A DNA stretch of 64,000 bases from Dipylidium caninum (Eukaryota; Platyhelminthes; Cestoda; Cyclophyllidea; Dipylidiidae): assembly GCA_017562135.1 (NCBI GenBank), contig QEYB01000509.1, positions 40,023 through 104,022 on the forward strand. Reading direction: 5' to 3'. The position numbers and the translations under genes were made by a program. A model generated the notes under the pieces. That model was given only the letters and a program-made list of their open reading frames with translations. It was not told the DNA's origin and searched no databases. Below are positions 50,990 to 63,600 of the stretch, piece by piece. How positions within the stretch are numbered: position 1 is the stretch's first letter; every line of letters starts with the position of its first letter.

Positions 50990-51200
50990 ATGCAGATTTA
51001 TTTGTCGCCCAACTGTTTCTTCAAGGAGCCATGTAAATGAAATCGTGTCGGAGGGCAGAAGTGTTATAGAAGCTTACTTAGTAATAAACCATCGAATCGA
51101 ACTGTTTATTTGAGGTGGGCGGAGCTCCTCCAAACCAATAACTTTAAGTGCTTTTCGCTGGTGTCTAAATGGATAGTTTGTTGCCATCAGGTGAGGGGAA
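50990..51200 (-). pseudogene. Faint mariner-family transposase relic (C-terminal part)
   Basis: On the minus strand 51047-51006 reads RFHLHGSLKKQLGDK then a stop, close to the mariner/SETMAR-type FHLFGSLKKHLGGK block that follows the third catalytic Asp. About 60 bases upstream in another frame is HLKLLVWRSSAH, with the Trp and His spaced as in the LGWEVLPH block. The catalytic Asp motifs are not visible and stops interrupt it. It is weaker than the other two relics and could be chance. Confidence 0.35.
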
Positions 51201-51923
51201 GAAGACTTCACTAATTACTTTTTCCACCATTGGCAGGTCAAAAGATTGCCAACACCTTGAGAGTATAAAATGGCATAGGAGTTTATATCTACGCCACTTT
51301 CCAGTAAAAAAGTGATGCTACGGCAATATCATAACTTTGCTCCTCCCCGACCACACCACCGAGTAATAAGATCACGCTAATTTAGTGTTTTCTGCGCGGT
51401 CCATCCCCAAGAGTTAATCCTGTTAATGCAGTAAGGAGGGAATGTGGTCTTTTTTCACTAATTCATTTTACTGGAAATTTTCCACCGTTTTCGTCACACG
51501 ACATCATTTGGGCATTTTTCGTCAAGGGTAACAAGGGAACCGAAGATTCAGCTTTCCTTTTTGCATCACAACACCCTATGCATTCTAACTCTTGCGATGT
51601 TTCCGATATCTTTATGATTAACGGAATAGTGTCTTTGATATTCTATCTAAGATTAATATTTCTATACTCATTGAAGCGCTCCATTATCTTCGGGCTAAGA
51701 TTTGGAGCTTCAGGACCATTGACAGCAGATAGTCTACTATTGCGTTGACGATTCCATCCTAATGTCGACTAAGAACAACAAATTTCTTAGTATTTCAGAG
51801 GCTGGCAAACTCAAGTTTTCGTTATTATCCATATTCTCCTCTTGACACAGTCTGGTCTGGCTCTAGTGATACTTGGGCATTCTCGTCTCTCCTCTCAAAC
51901 AATGGTGTATTAATTTTATATCT

Positions 51924-52080
51924 AGAGCACAAAGAGAAAGAAGTAGGCGGAGAACTTCTCGTGGAGCCGCACATCCAGCCACCGGATATGATGCCGACAT
52001 ATTCCACTGCCCACTTCCTTCCCAGAAAAAAGAATTCCTTTCCTACACACTCTTGGTGGGCCATCAAAAATTAAAGGGTG
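51924..52080 (+). other. Possible orphan exon
   Basis: After a tctag acceptor an open stretch reads EHKEKEVGGELLVEPHIQPP and continues to a stop near 52071. The composition is protein-like but no family is recognised and no partner exon is found. All three frames on this patch are fairly open. Confidence 0.15.
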
Positions 52081-53124
52081 ATTTGTCATACCCTATTAAT
52101 CGTGTTCTACGAACGTAAGAAGTAGCTGCATTATTATTTTGGCCTCCTTTAAGTATCCTGGGGGCGTCTTCCACATACTGTCTAGTGTTAGTTTGAATAT
52201 AAAGGTGTCAAGGGCGTCCACTTAAAGTATAGCGCATTCGGCCTCCTGATGCTTAGAAACTACATAGAGACATTGAAGCATGTTTTTTGCCTATTTGGCA
52301 TGGATTAGTGGAAGAGAAGATTTGGAAATGATCACGTCAGCCATATTAAATTCACTGTCTGTTAGTATGAAGTTCAGAACACACAGATGCTTTTCACTGC
52401 TTAGTCTCTCGCGCCAAACTGGTGGCAATTGGATTTTTAACGTTTCTGAGGAGCGACTTGGTAACGAAATGCCCAAATTAAAATGGGCAAAAAAAAATAA
52501 ATGGCGGATATATATCAAGGGAAGTTTACGGGAGGTAGCCTGACAAAATTAATATGCTCAACTCCAAATATCCCTTCCATTTGATTAGCAGAATTGGGAT
52601 TCAAGTGTACCTACGCGGACTATAAGGCTGTCTTTAGGGGGCAGTGAAACCCACCGAAGCTAAACCAGCGTGGACATCTCATTGTGGTAAGTTGGGATTA
52701 AATTAATGCCAGCGGATAAGCGTCCTTTTTTCTCCATTGTTAATACGCAAAAAAAGAGGCATTTACGAAGCCGCCCTTTAAAGTGGATTGTGAGACTGGG
52801 TGGCATCGGATGAGGATGTAAATATTGCTTCCTTTTACGCCCTCATAGGCAATAGAAGGGAGTGAGGAATGACTTGGCAGCCATATTCCACTCTATGACT
52901 GTTGCCGTTACTATTGCAGCAGGTGATCGGTTCACAAGAGAAATATGAATATTTTGAGTACAAAAGCACAATGGCAAAATAGGCGGAAGACTTGTGTGTC
53001 AATTTGGAAGATTGTCATTTCGTAGTCAAGTGCAATGGGTACATCAAAGAAGCAAGGATTTTGACAACATGTCACGAGGAAACATTGACAAGCCTTTTAA
53101 TTTGCTATCGAATCAAATAAAATA

Positions 53125-53166
53125 TCACATTTTATAGTAAAAGGATCACATTTTATAGTAAAAGGA
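53125..53166. repeat. 21-bp perfect tandem duplication
   Basis: The unit TCACATTTTATAGTAAAAGGA occurs twice back to back (53125-53145 and 53146-53166) with no mismatch, indicating a recent local duplication. Confidence 0.95.
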
Positions 53167-54659
53167 TGATGTTAAAGCCTTCCCTTTGATGATTTGTAGA
53201 GCACTTAATGTTCTATAGGATTCAAGTTTGGGAATTTGGACCTAAGAGTTCGAATTAGAACAGCAAACTCAATCTGAGCAATAATGACCTGACAAGGTTT
53301 TTCTCTCTGAGGACCACTTGCCTTAATACCCGCCTCCACCTAACCGCCCCATAAAATGTATAATTTTTGACGTTTTTTTCGGAATCCACAGAGGAGAAGT
53401 AATGAAATGTCTTAGATAAAAAAGCTATAATTTATATGCAGGCACTTTAATTTTATCCAGGGAGAGGTATAAGAGAATCTACCCTATAAAACCTAATCTG
53501 ATTTGATTGTTCACAGCGGATCGAGACTACAGAATATCCTTTTGAAAAAACCTACAATTTGCACAAACCACAGTTTCATTATTTGTGTGAATAGTGAGAG
53601 TCTCTGCGAACAAATTTCCCACCCGTCCATTTATCGGTAATCTTTTGGGAATATTCGTGATCATGGAAGCTGGACGATAAAAACCGGCTTAGTCTTAGAG
53701 ATAATATGGAGTTAGCTGGGAAAGACTCTTGAGCGTGAGTTAACATTTCGAACTTGCTTGAGACACTTTTAAGTATACTTCCCAAGTCTATTAATTGCAT
53801 GCGCATTTAAATCATTTTTAATAGTATTTTTTTCGTATGAGATTATCCTCGTTATTCCAAATTATGTCGACTATACATTTTATGGGAGGATTTTATGACA
53901 ATTGAGTTGCTTACATCAGGGTCAAAGTGCTTTCTAAAGTAAAGAGAGGATAAGTAAGCGTTAAATCTTCCCTCGACTCCGTAAGGTTCAAGTAATTTTT
54001 AACACAGCTTATCAAAATTGTTGGATTGTGGATTCGTTGAGGGGAGGATAAGCGGAAAGAACCGTAGGCATTTTCTAAATGTAAATGGTTCTCATTCTTA
54101 TAATCGTCTACGGTTGGTGGAGTCGAGAGGGAAAAAGTTGTTTTGGGGTTTCTGAGGTAGTGAACTACGTAGAATAAAAGTACTTTTGTAGAAAAAACGC
54201 CAACATGATATTTTCATTTTGGGCAATTCCATTAACCTATTTCTGTTTTTATGAAGTTTTCCTCCCAAGCAAATCTTAACATAATACAGGGATTTTATTA
54301 GGCAAAATACAATCGACATTACTGTAATTTCTTGCTCTTTCTACGCTGGCAGTCATCCTTCTCATTGCTCATACCTCCATATAAGTGGGTAGATTTTATA
54401 AATTCTGACTACTAATTCATGGGCGCCATCAGTCGTTTTACCTCAAGTTGCCACTTTGAATAGGGGTAGAAATCCAGAAGTGTTTTGCTACGAAAACGGG
54501 AAAACTCACCCGGGCCGGACACTAAGAGGATTGACAGAGTGATGGCTTTTTCTTAATTTGGTGGTTGGTGATGCATGGCCGTTCTTAGTTGGTGGAGCGA
54601 TTTGTCTGGTTAATTCGATAACGAACGAGACTCCAACCTGCTAATTAGTGCGTTTGTCT

Positions 54660-54960
54660 ACTGCTTCTGCGTAGGCGGTGCTGGACGAGGCTGCTGTCGT
54701 GGACGTGATGCCTTCTCCATGTCTTCGCGCCTCCTCCTCCTCTCCCGCTCCTCCTCCTCCTTCGGATGGATGGATGGGTGGGCGGATGGACGTGGGGTTG
54801 GTGCTTGCGGCGGTCTGCCGGTCGGGCGTTAGCCTCCGGGTGCGGCGCGAATGCCTACTTCTTAGAGGGACAAGCGGGAGAAGCGGCATGAAATAGAGCA
54901 ATAACAGGTCTGTGATGCCCTTAGATGTCCGGGGCCGCACGCGCGCTACATTGACGGTAC
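54660..54960. repeat. GC/CpG-rich low-complexity block
   Basis: An isolated GC-rich patch in AT-rich DNA, holding two CTC trinucleotide runs (54731-54740, 54751-54760), three GGAT units (54764-54775) and many CpG. Open frames on both strands (54641-54940 minus, 54678-54896 plus) encode only low-complexity Arg/Pro/Ser/Gly text and are judged by-products of composition. It could be a promoter-type CpG patch. Confidence 0.6.
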
Positions 54961-55136
54961 CAGCGAGTGGGATTTTCTGGTCTGAGATGGTTGGGTAAAC
55001 TGGTCAATCAACGTCACGACAGGAATCGGGGCTTAGAATTGTGCCCCGTGAACGAGAAATTCCTAGGAAATTCAAGTCAACGGCTTGCGCTGATTACGTA
55101 CCTGCCCTTTGTGCACACCGCACGTCGCTAATACCT

Positions 55137-55223
55137 ATTGAATGGTTTAGTAAGGTCCTTGGATTGGTGCCATTGTGACGTTCGCCGAGAGGGGATCTTC
55201 CAGCAGGCGTTGAGAAGACGACC
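55137..55223. repeat. 87-bp dispersed repeat, copy 2
   Basis: Second copy of the repeat at 50754-50840. Its right edge is about 80 bases from the decayed C-terminal transposase block of the mariner relic at 55.3-56.1 kb, so it may be the 3' end of that element. Just right of it is a short direct repeat of ATCGAACTTG type. Confidence 0.85.
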
Positions 55224-55254
55224 GAACTTGATCGAACTTGATTGATTTAAGTAA

Positions 55255-56100
55255 GTACTGCCATTTTTATGGACAACCTTTGTAGTCGTTCACGTTCATA
55301 AAATTCCGATCAACCAACTAAGACTGAGTGTAATTTGGCATCATCAAAGTCATTAGTAAAAAATATCGCCACTTAAGGAGTTCTACGTGGAAAGACGAAG
55401 TAAATGAGAGTCTGAAAGTGCATGTCAGGGCTAAATGACGAATGTGTCAAAGTATCCTAATTTATATTCAGTAATTTTTTGCAAGTGACCAAAGACCTAT
55501 GGCGCTACGCATTGTCGTGGTGAAAAGCAGCACTCCCAAGACTTGCCGCTGTGCTTGAACCGCGTCGTTTAATTTAGCGAGTTGTTGAAAGTGCACGTTT
55601 GAAGTGATTGTTTGGTTGTTTGTTAAAAGTTCAAACTGCCTAATTCATTTTTACTCCCACCAGACTGACAGCATAGCCTTTTTCTTTGAATTTTTGCTTT
55701 TGACGTCGTCTATGCTGATTCATCTTGCCTCACTCACGATCTTCTCCGGCTAACTTTGTTCTAAACTATCCACTTTCTGTCGCCAGTAATTAGTCTTTTC
55801 AAAGATGGATCAACTTCGTTCCGTTTCAGATGCAACACATCGCAGATGCTAATGCGTTGTATCAAATGAATTTCTTTAAACGGGTGAGGGACCCTAAGAG
55901 TAAATTTCCCGACGTAGCCGAGCTTCTTTAATCGTTTTTTTTTTTCAATGCATTTGTGCGACTCGCATCTGGGCTTCTCTGCAACATCCAGCATGTTGTG
56001 CTCTGTCGATCTGATTCGACAATGGCTTTGATTCATGTGCGAAGACCAAATCGTCGAATATTTTCCAATGAAAATCGCCACAACTAAATCTGGCAAATTA
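55255..56100 (-). pseudogene. Decayed mariner transposase, nearly full length
   Basis: Reading the minus strand from 56096: an HTH-like stretch ending KKLGYVGKF, RVPHPFKEIHLIQRISIC, then RLITGDRKW (first catalytic Asp block, about 55776-55790). After a stop and frame changes, KAMLSVWWE follows, then FHHDNA-stop-RHRSLVT (second Asp, about 55503-55525), then HSSFSPDMHF (third Asp, about 55424) and FYERERLQRL near 55275-55308, which matches the mariner C-terminal FYRRGIEKL block. Motif order and spacing follow mariner-family (D,D34D) transposases. At least four stops and several frameshifts make it inactive. No terminal inverted repeat or TA duplication was identified with confidence. Confidence 0.85.
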
Positions 56101-59100
56101 ATTTATTTCTTCAAGGCCCCATCACCATCAACGACGCATAAATTATTGTATCCATAAATGCGTTCTTGTCTTCTCGCAAATAATATAATAAGTTAGGTCC
56201 GAAGTGCAAGTCATATTGTTTCTTCTTAAAGTGGGATAAAAATAAAGCTAAGTAACTAAGCTACTTGACATTTTTGCCAAATGAAGGACAGAAGTCCACA
56301 CAATAAAATAAAATACGGCTTGGGCGCTTCGAATGTATTTAGTAATAAAGAAAGCGCAAAATCTATCTGTCGGAAAACGCGCAATCACTCAGTTGCCAGC
56401 CCAATAAATCCTGTCTACGAGGAAGACTGCATAAATACCGAAAGGGAGCGCTCTGACCATCAGAATCCAGGGTGTCAATTCACACAGGAACTCATTGCTC
56501 ACACCACACATTTTCAACTCTGTCCGCATTAAGGGAGACATTGGAAATATCTCTCTGGGGAGTTGATTTCACTTCTCAAGGTTCCATGAGCCTTACAATT
56601 AAACTTCACCCAATACATGAATCACGGCTGCGGTAGTGTATTTTACTTTATTCTAGTAGAACTATTTCTTCTCACTCCGTTTAGGATTTACATTTTACTG
56701 TAGGTGTTAATTACATTCCAACCTTGCCAAAAACAACTGAACAACATCGGAAATAGAACCATAACGACGTAGTATCATTTCCTTTAAAGTTGGGGTTCCG
56801 GAGCTCATTTTCACCAGACTCGCTCGTTAGTGATCCAAATGACAGATTTAAATTAACCCGCAAATACATTCAATGTGATTCTGGTGGTCGACTACTCCAT
56901 TTGAGATTTAGATCAAAAAGTCAAAAACGTCTTAACTCGAATAGGATGGTGTGTTTAGCTGCCCCCAACCATTAGCATTGAATTAAAATGTTTTGAACAG
57001 CAGACATCAGATAAGCTAAAACTATGAATAATTTGAAACTGTCAGGTGAATTGTGTTGCTCACTTGGTGTTCTGGATCTTAAAAAGTAGATCTGGACATA
57101 CGCGCATATATACAAATTATTTTCTACGTCTCCTACACTTTGACCTACTACCATGCAGACGACTAGTTAATCCGCATCTCCATGATCAAGTAATCTGTCA
57201 ATGAATAAGGTCAGACGACTTCAGTTCTAAATGTAAGACTATTTAAGAGACCAAGGAGTTCATAACCGGCGTATGTTCTGTGTTACTAAGTGAAAATCTA
57301 ATAGATCGGGCAGCGAGGTCCTGCAATGATTTTTTTGGTTAATGCAGCTACTCTTCGGGCGAGAGAATCCCTGATCCACCTCCCGATATGCCTCCATGTA
57401 GACAGTTGGGCTACTTCATTGTCTTGGTTTTCCCATTGTTGTAAAGTGACTCTTACAGAAACAAAGATTAAAGAAGCGCCTTAACATTAACGGATAATAA
57501 TGGGACTATAATGACCTGTTATCGTCGGACACGCTCAAAACTCACTGTTTTTAAGTCAACTATACCCTGCCTACTGTAGGGCAGTCTCGAGAATAAATCA
57601 TTCTAAGGGCTATGATCACGACATACACAAAGACAATCGCAAAGACACGTTCAAGTGCTAATACCAACTAAAATGGCCCTGAACTGTGAAGTTTCGCTGG
57701 AATTCCCATGTTATTTCATTTCTACCAGGCAACGTGTGAACTCGCGCATGGAGATGAAAGTACGTGTGGGATGATCAGAGTCTCGGGCGAGAGAGGGATA
57801 GACGGCCGTGTCCTATAATTAATCTTAATGCCTCTCATCGACGCGATTATCTCCTCTTCCTCACGTGCAAAGACAATCTCGTGCGAATGTCCGGTGTGGA
57901 AATGGGGAGTTCGAAGAAAGTGGCTGCGTTTCCCAAATAGTTGACCTTCTATCGCTAGAGGTGCGGAAGAAGTCGAAAGCACACTATGTGATCAGGTGAA
58001 GAAGTGTTTGGAATTGTAATAGTGACTACGGTCGCTAAAATGAATATTAATAAGAATACTAAGTTGTTCACAAGTTACTTAAATCTGCATAAAGAGCCAG
58101 CTCTTGTACTATTGGTTTCCATTTATTAAGCTTTAGAAGCAAACATTAGGAGAGTTGTCAAATAGCTTAACTTCGTCGAAACAAGTGAAGTTCTAAGGTA
58201 GACTGATAAGTTGCGTAAGACTGTTGGTGTACACTCGGAAAAATTGCTCCCACTTTTCCCTCGTTAAGCAGTCGGTTCTGGTTTTGGGGGCTAACGAAAC
58301 GAGCCACAAAGCGGAGAACAAACGACTGGTTGGTTTAAAACTTTAGACGAGTCTCAGAACCCTAGTCGCGCAACACGATAACACGGGACAAGGAGTCACG
58401 AAAAAAGTTGGTTACCATTCCTTTGATACGCCAAGCAAAGGAACGCTCAAGTAAAAGTCATTAGTTTGAAGTACGCGGTGACTCTTTTCGCTAGTTTGTG
58501 TCTCAGAGTAGAAATGCTTTTGCCACTTATTGACAGCGTTAGGAATTACAGAACTTGACGAACACATACTTGATCGCATTGTCCTGCCCTGTCGAAAGAA
58601 AATGAGTTGAAGGTTGCATTTGCTCTAAATTCGTCTCTTTTCCTTACACGTTGTGGAATACTTAGTAAGAGTCTGTTCAAATGAGTGTAGAAAGAGTATT
58701 CCACGATACCGAAGTTCCCTGAAGCATCGTATTTTTCCCGATGCTTACTGCTGAAAATTTCATTCTATCTAGATCTCTTTTGTCAGTCTGACAATCAAGG
58801 TGAAGCGCTCAATCGCCTAAGGAGCGCTCCATTCAATCTTTCCGAGCCAGTAAAACTTGTCTTTTCGTATTGTGATTTCATTACCTGTCACTGAAGTCAG
58901 AAATTTTCTCATGTCGTAGGGATGTGCAAGAGGTTTGCCCTTGCAGTGCCCGTTAATTCTTCCGCAGTCGTACTCAGTGTGCAGTCTCTCCAGTCGCCGG
59001 GAATAGAATATTTGAAGATGTTTGAAGGCGGAGCAGTAAAACAAATGGGAGCAAGAGTGTGCTCAAAACGGGTGGTGGTTTGACCCAAGCATGGACCTGC

Positions 59101-59900
59101 TATTTCATGTTACATGAAAACCGTCTCCTCTTTCCTCGTTTTGTATGTTGCGTACATTGCACCTTCTTTAACCTCTTGGTCTATCAGCCAGACTATTTTT
59201 ATGTTGAATATTCAAGCCTTTTTTAACGCACGTGCTGTAAACCATCGAATGCCTCCCGTAACATCACTTTGGAGCCTATAAGTCGAGTGAGCGAATGGGG
59301 GCTTTTTATCCCAAAGTGCGCTATCGCTATAAGAAAATTTTCTTCTCTTCCGCTGTTCTCCCCTTCCCGCTATTAATAATGATGACAGTAATTTTACACA
59401 AGCACACAATCATCTCGTATTTTATAAAGACAAATGTGCGACAGACGCCTTTTGTTGTCTTTACACAGCGTAGGTCTTCAGTAATTGTCGCCTGTCACCT
59501 CTCCTCAGGCCGTACACTCTTTCTTCATGGCGAAGCATGTGACTGTGTCTTGGAGGGATGATGAAATATGCACATGAGGACAACATGCCTGTCCGAAACC
59601 ATTTCTATGTGACGTTTACAATAAAGTAAAGAAACGAGCGTAGAAAAAAGAGCCCGTCTATTCACATTATCTTATTAAATCAAAATGACTTCTAAAATTG
59701 CGATATTCTGCCAACGGTTGGGCACGTAATAAAGCCACGGTTGGAAAAATCTTTACTTTTAGAGCTAATAAACAATTTCATGTCTACAACAATATTACTT
59801 TGGTTATTATATTTCTTTTCTTAGAAAATAATTCATAGTTAAGGAAAAAGTGATGGTATGTCGGCGAAATATAGGGTGAATATGGAAGTTGTGGTAAATT
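56100..59900. other. No supportable gene between two mariner relics
   Basis: Only short ORFs such as 56281-56532 (+), 57722-57982 (-) and 59295-59561 (+), none with a recognised motif. Some of this DNA may be further decayed transposon sequence. Confidence 0.4.
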
Positions 59901-60600
59901 TTTTTATTGTAGGGATGTTATATAAATTGTCGGCAATAATTGGGGTTCTAGGTTATCGCTGTTGTTTATGTTTATTCCTCCTAGCTTTCTTCCTATGCAT
60001 GGCATAAATTAAATATACAGCAATAGGACTATGTCGCTGTTATGGTTTGAATAGGTTTTATTATCAAAAGAACTATTGAGTGATCACCCTTGGGGCTTTT
60101 CACTTAACCATAATGTCCTTTTGACGAAATTTTGGGCTGAGGGATGTGGCTGGCGCTGTATTCTTATCTGCCAATTGGCTTGATCGGCTTCCATTATCAT
60201 AGTAAATCAAATTTTCATCACAAGTGATGATTTAGTAATTGGACGGTGACAATCGTGTATTGCGAGGGAAGCAAAAAAATGCGCTGATCATTTGCACTTC
60301 GCGTCAATTATTCGTGCGACAAGCACAGAAGAGTCCACTTTTTATCGTTTATTGTACGCAGATTTCGTTTAAGCACACTCGAATGACAACTTCCTAGCGT
60401 AGATCCAAGTCCACAAACAATTGTGTGTGGATTGGACTCGGCAGCCGTCTTTTGGGCCGATGGTGTTCCTCGAGGCTCCTCGACAATACACACATTGCCA
60501 GAACGAAATTTTTTTGAAACAATTCCGGGGAAAAATTCTTTTTCATTTAGTGTAAAATCCCACTTCGAATGCACATTAATGTTGTTTCTCTCGAAAAATA
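59900..60600 (-). pseudogene. Second decayed mariner transposase (N-terminal half to first Asp)
   Basis: Minus strand from 60574: KFRSGNVCIVEEP, ESNPHTIVCGLGSTLGSCHS, then SVLKRNLRTINDKKW and SHE-stop-LTRSANDQRI, which together follow the mariner HTH region and its VPHELTENQKNRR block. In another frame come IITCDENLIYYDNGSR (first catalytic block TGDE..YDN, with Gly changed to Cys) and FRQKDIMVK. A possible TITA..YC block follows near 60.0 kb. Stops and frameshifts show it is dead. The second and third Asp blocks were not found, so it may be truncated. Confidence 0.75.
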
Positions 60601-60649
60601 ATAACTAATCGCGTTTTTACTTTTAACTAGAATTGGGTAAAAATAAAAT

Positions 60650-63600
60650 AACTAGTGCATGCAAAAAAGAAAATATTCTACGACATGAGTAAGAAGAATG
60701 CCTTTAAGATTTATTAATAAAAATATAGAGCGCAGGTTACAATATATCTCTCTCAGTTGCAGTTGAACACAGACTAAGCAAAAATGCCCGTTTCGTAGTT
60801 TCCAACCTAATAATTTAGTGTAAGCCGAAAAAATACTGTCATTTTTCTGTTGAGACGAGCTGAAGCCCGCTAAGTGAAGCGCTTTCAATACCTTAAGTTG
60901 TCGGACCACTTGTAGATGAAATGTCTATTCCCCCCAAACGACATTGCGGTGCAAACCATTTCCACAAAATGCTTTTAAACGTCAACCCCAGAGTATTCGG
61001 GTGGTGGCTCCACAGAATAAGGAAAATATAGATGCCCTGAATAAATGCTCCAGGCGACAATTCCCTACTGGTTTTTTAAATCGGCGTCCCTGTGAAAATT
61101 TTTTTCGAATAACGGAAATAATGCATTAACTTGTTTCCTGGCAGCTGATGTTAACGTTTTTCCCCCCTTTCTGAAGATCTTGTTTTCCATCTCGTGCAGC
61201 CAAATCACGCAAAATCGTGCCTCTAACGACGGAAATACTTTATTTCTTAGAAAATCTCTTCACTATTCCTAATTATGATGTGCAGTATCGAGGAGAGTTG
61301 ATGGGGAACAATGGCACGGCATAGAGAATTTGACAGAGCACAGAAGCAAAATCGAAGTGACACAAACGAATGCTCCGATCCGCCTTGTCTGCCTTTGAAT
61401 CCTAAATCCCTGATGTAGTAACACTGCGACGAACGTCTGGTGTCGCGCCGATTGGGTTCTCTCTCAGCTTAATAGCCTCCCTGATGGTTCCAAATTGGGA
61501 GTGTCTTCCCTCCTACTTGTCATTCATAATGTTTGGCTATCTGGTGCAATAAAGCGATGCATTTGCCATTAGATGCTGGTTATTCTGCGGGTAGAGAGGC
61601 AATAGATCGTAGAGTACAGGTGCTAAAAGCGCAAAAGGATCCGGAGAAGGCAGGGATAGGTCCTTTTAATGCGTGATCAATAACCACTCAGACTCGCCAA
61701 CCCACTTATTCGCTCCCCACGGGAATGGTTTCCCCAACACCGGTTTGGTTTTAAATCGCGAGATAAGAACCGTCAATTTCCCATAACTGTTTTGGCCTTG
61801 ACGCGCGGCGGCAGAAGCGCACGATGGAGTGAATACATATCGCAGTTAGAGAATATTCCCTTTGCAAACGCACTTCCACAGAAACCAAACTCAAACGGTT
61901 AAGAATTCCCTTTGAAGCACCACATTGCAGTGCCTCTTAATTTTTAATGACTCTTTTTGCCCTCAAGCCAAACTCACCCAAGGGATAATATACGGAAAAC
62001 TCGGTCTTCAAACAAGTGGAAGGCTGTCAAAGGGTAGAGTAAGTTGTAAGTTTCCCCCAGATGGACACCACAATGTAGAGTATCCAAAAGATGTCCATAA
62101 ATTTACAATGTTTACAATGGCCTCTTCGCCCTCTTCTCAGTGGATTCTCAAAAAAGGCCTTGGAAATAATAGCCAATGTAAACACCAGTGATGAGGATTT
62201 TACGCGGGAGACCACATGAGTGAGTCCTCGATGAAAGATAAGGGTGGGGGTTATGACGTGAGGGTGACGCGATAACTTCCTGGAGTTGAACCACCAAGTG
62301 TTGATGTCTGGTGGCGGGGGGTCGATGCAGGATTTAGAATACCTTGCTCGACAAGCTAGGATGCACACCATTGGCGGCACCAGTAATCGCCGATCGTTTT
62401 TAAGGTGTCTGTGCTGTAAACCAGGAATATAGGACAGTGCAGAGAGAAAGAGGTGGTAGGTTTCAGGAACTCCAGTCAGAGCCATTTTTCGTACTTCGCA
62501 CACTCACACGCAGGCTCATTCACTGCTACGCCATGGTTTACCCTACACTCTCGCTCACGCCTTAAGGTCCCGGTTAGAAATGTCGTGCTTCCAAAGAAGA
62601 AATAAACAGAAGGGGACATGTGGCAACTACTATAATTAATTTGATTATTTATAGTTTGACCATAGCTTCAATTTTGAAGTATAATGGCAGAAGGTAATTT
62701 TCAATCGCCTGGTTTTGTTTCCGGAAATATCCTAAAACTGGAGCTTCCGCGGAGGTGACGGAGGAGAAAAGAAGAGCTACATATGTATAAAAGTGAAAAT
62801 TATACTTGCTAGCTGTTTTTATCCACGTGCTTAGTCAAATTTTGAAGTGAGTAAGTGCCAGCAGGAAACAATTAGAAATGGAGGCTGAGTAAATCTTAAA
62901 GGACGCTTGTTATAGTGATGTGACTGTGAAAGAATCAAAAATGCGGTAAAGGGAAAATAATAATGAGATGATGAGTATGATGCGTTCTAGATATGTCCAT
63001 GTGTGGGGCCGTACATATCGGCAGTGCGTGGGTAATGGTAATGGCCAGTAGTTACTACATGCTTTCTCTATTATTTTTACAGGATGGTGGCGTTCCGAAG
63101 TTTCGTCAGCAGATTTTATGACAAGCCTAGGATTTTGAAGTGAGCCCGATGGTATGTCATGATGATAGCCAGGGTAACAATTAGGAAGCACCGGATTGGC
63201 CGTGTTATTCGTGCTTGGACACTAAGCTAAACACGGTAAAGATTGGGGCTGAAAATTCCTTTCGTTAAGGTAAAAAATCCTCCAAGTCTAAAGACATGGC
63301 AGGCTTAGCTGATCCCTGAGAGTCTAGTCTTCCTTGGCCAGGTGTTCAAGTCCAAAATTAATACGCTCCTTCCAGACAAATGGAAGGCATGTGGGGGAGG
63401 CGGGGAAGGTTTTCGCCCCGTTAAGTGAATCGGTTCCGTCAGGGCATCAACTATCAAATATTGCTTAATTTCTTCCCTAATTAAGGCTTGTTCTGACGAG
63501 AAAAAAAGATATGTCTGAGTTTTCTCGCAGTCGCCAGTGTAACCGAAGAATTTTTGTTGGAAGGGAAAATGAAGCTTCTTTCCCTAACACTATGTTGAAT

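Noticed and set aside
62027..62503. 158-codon ORF on the minus strand
   Set aside because: No motif, no splice partners, and overlapping open frames on the other strand. Length alone is not persuasive in 64 kb.
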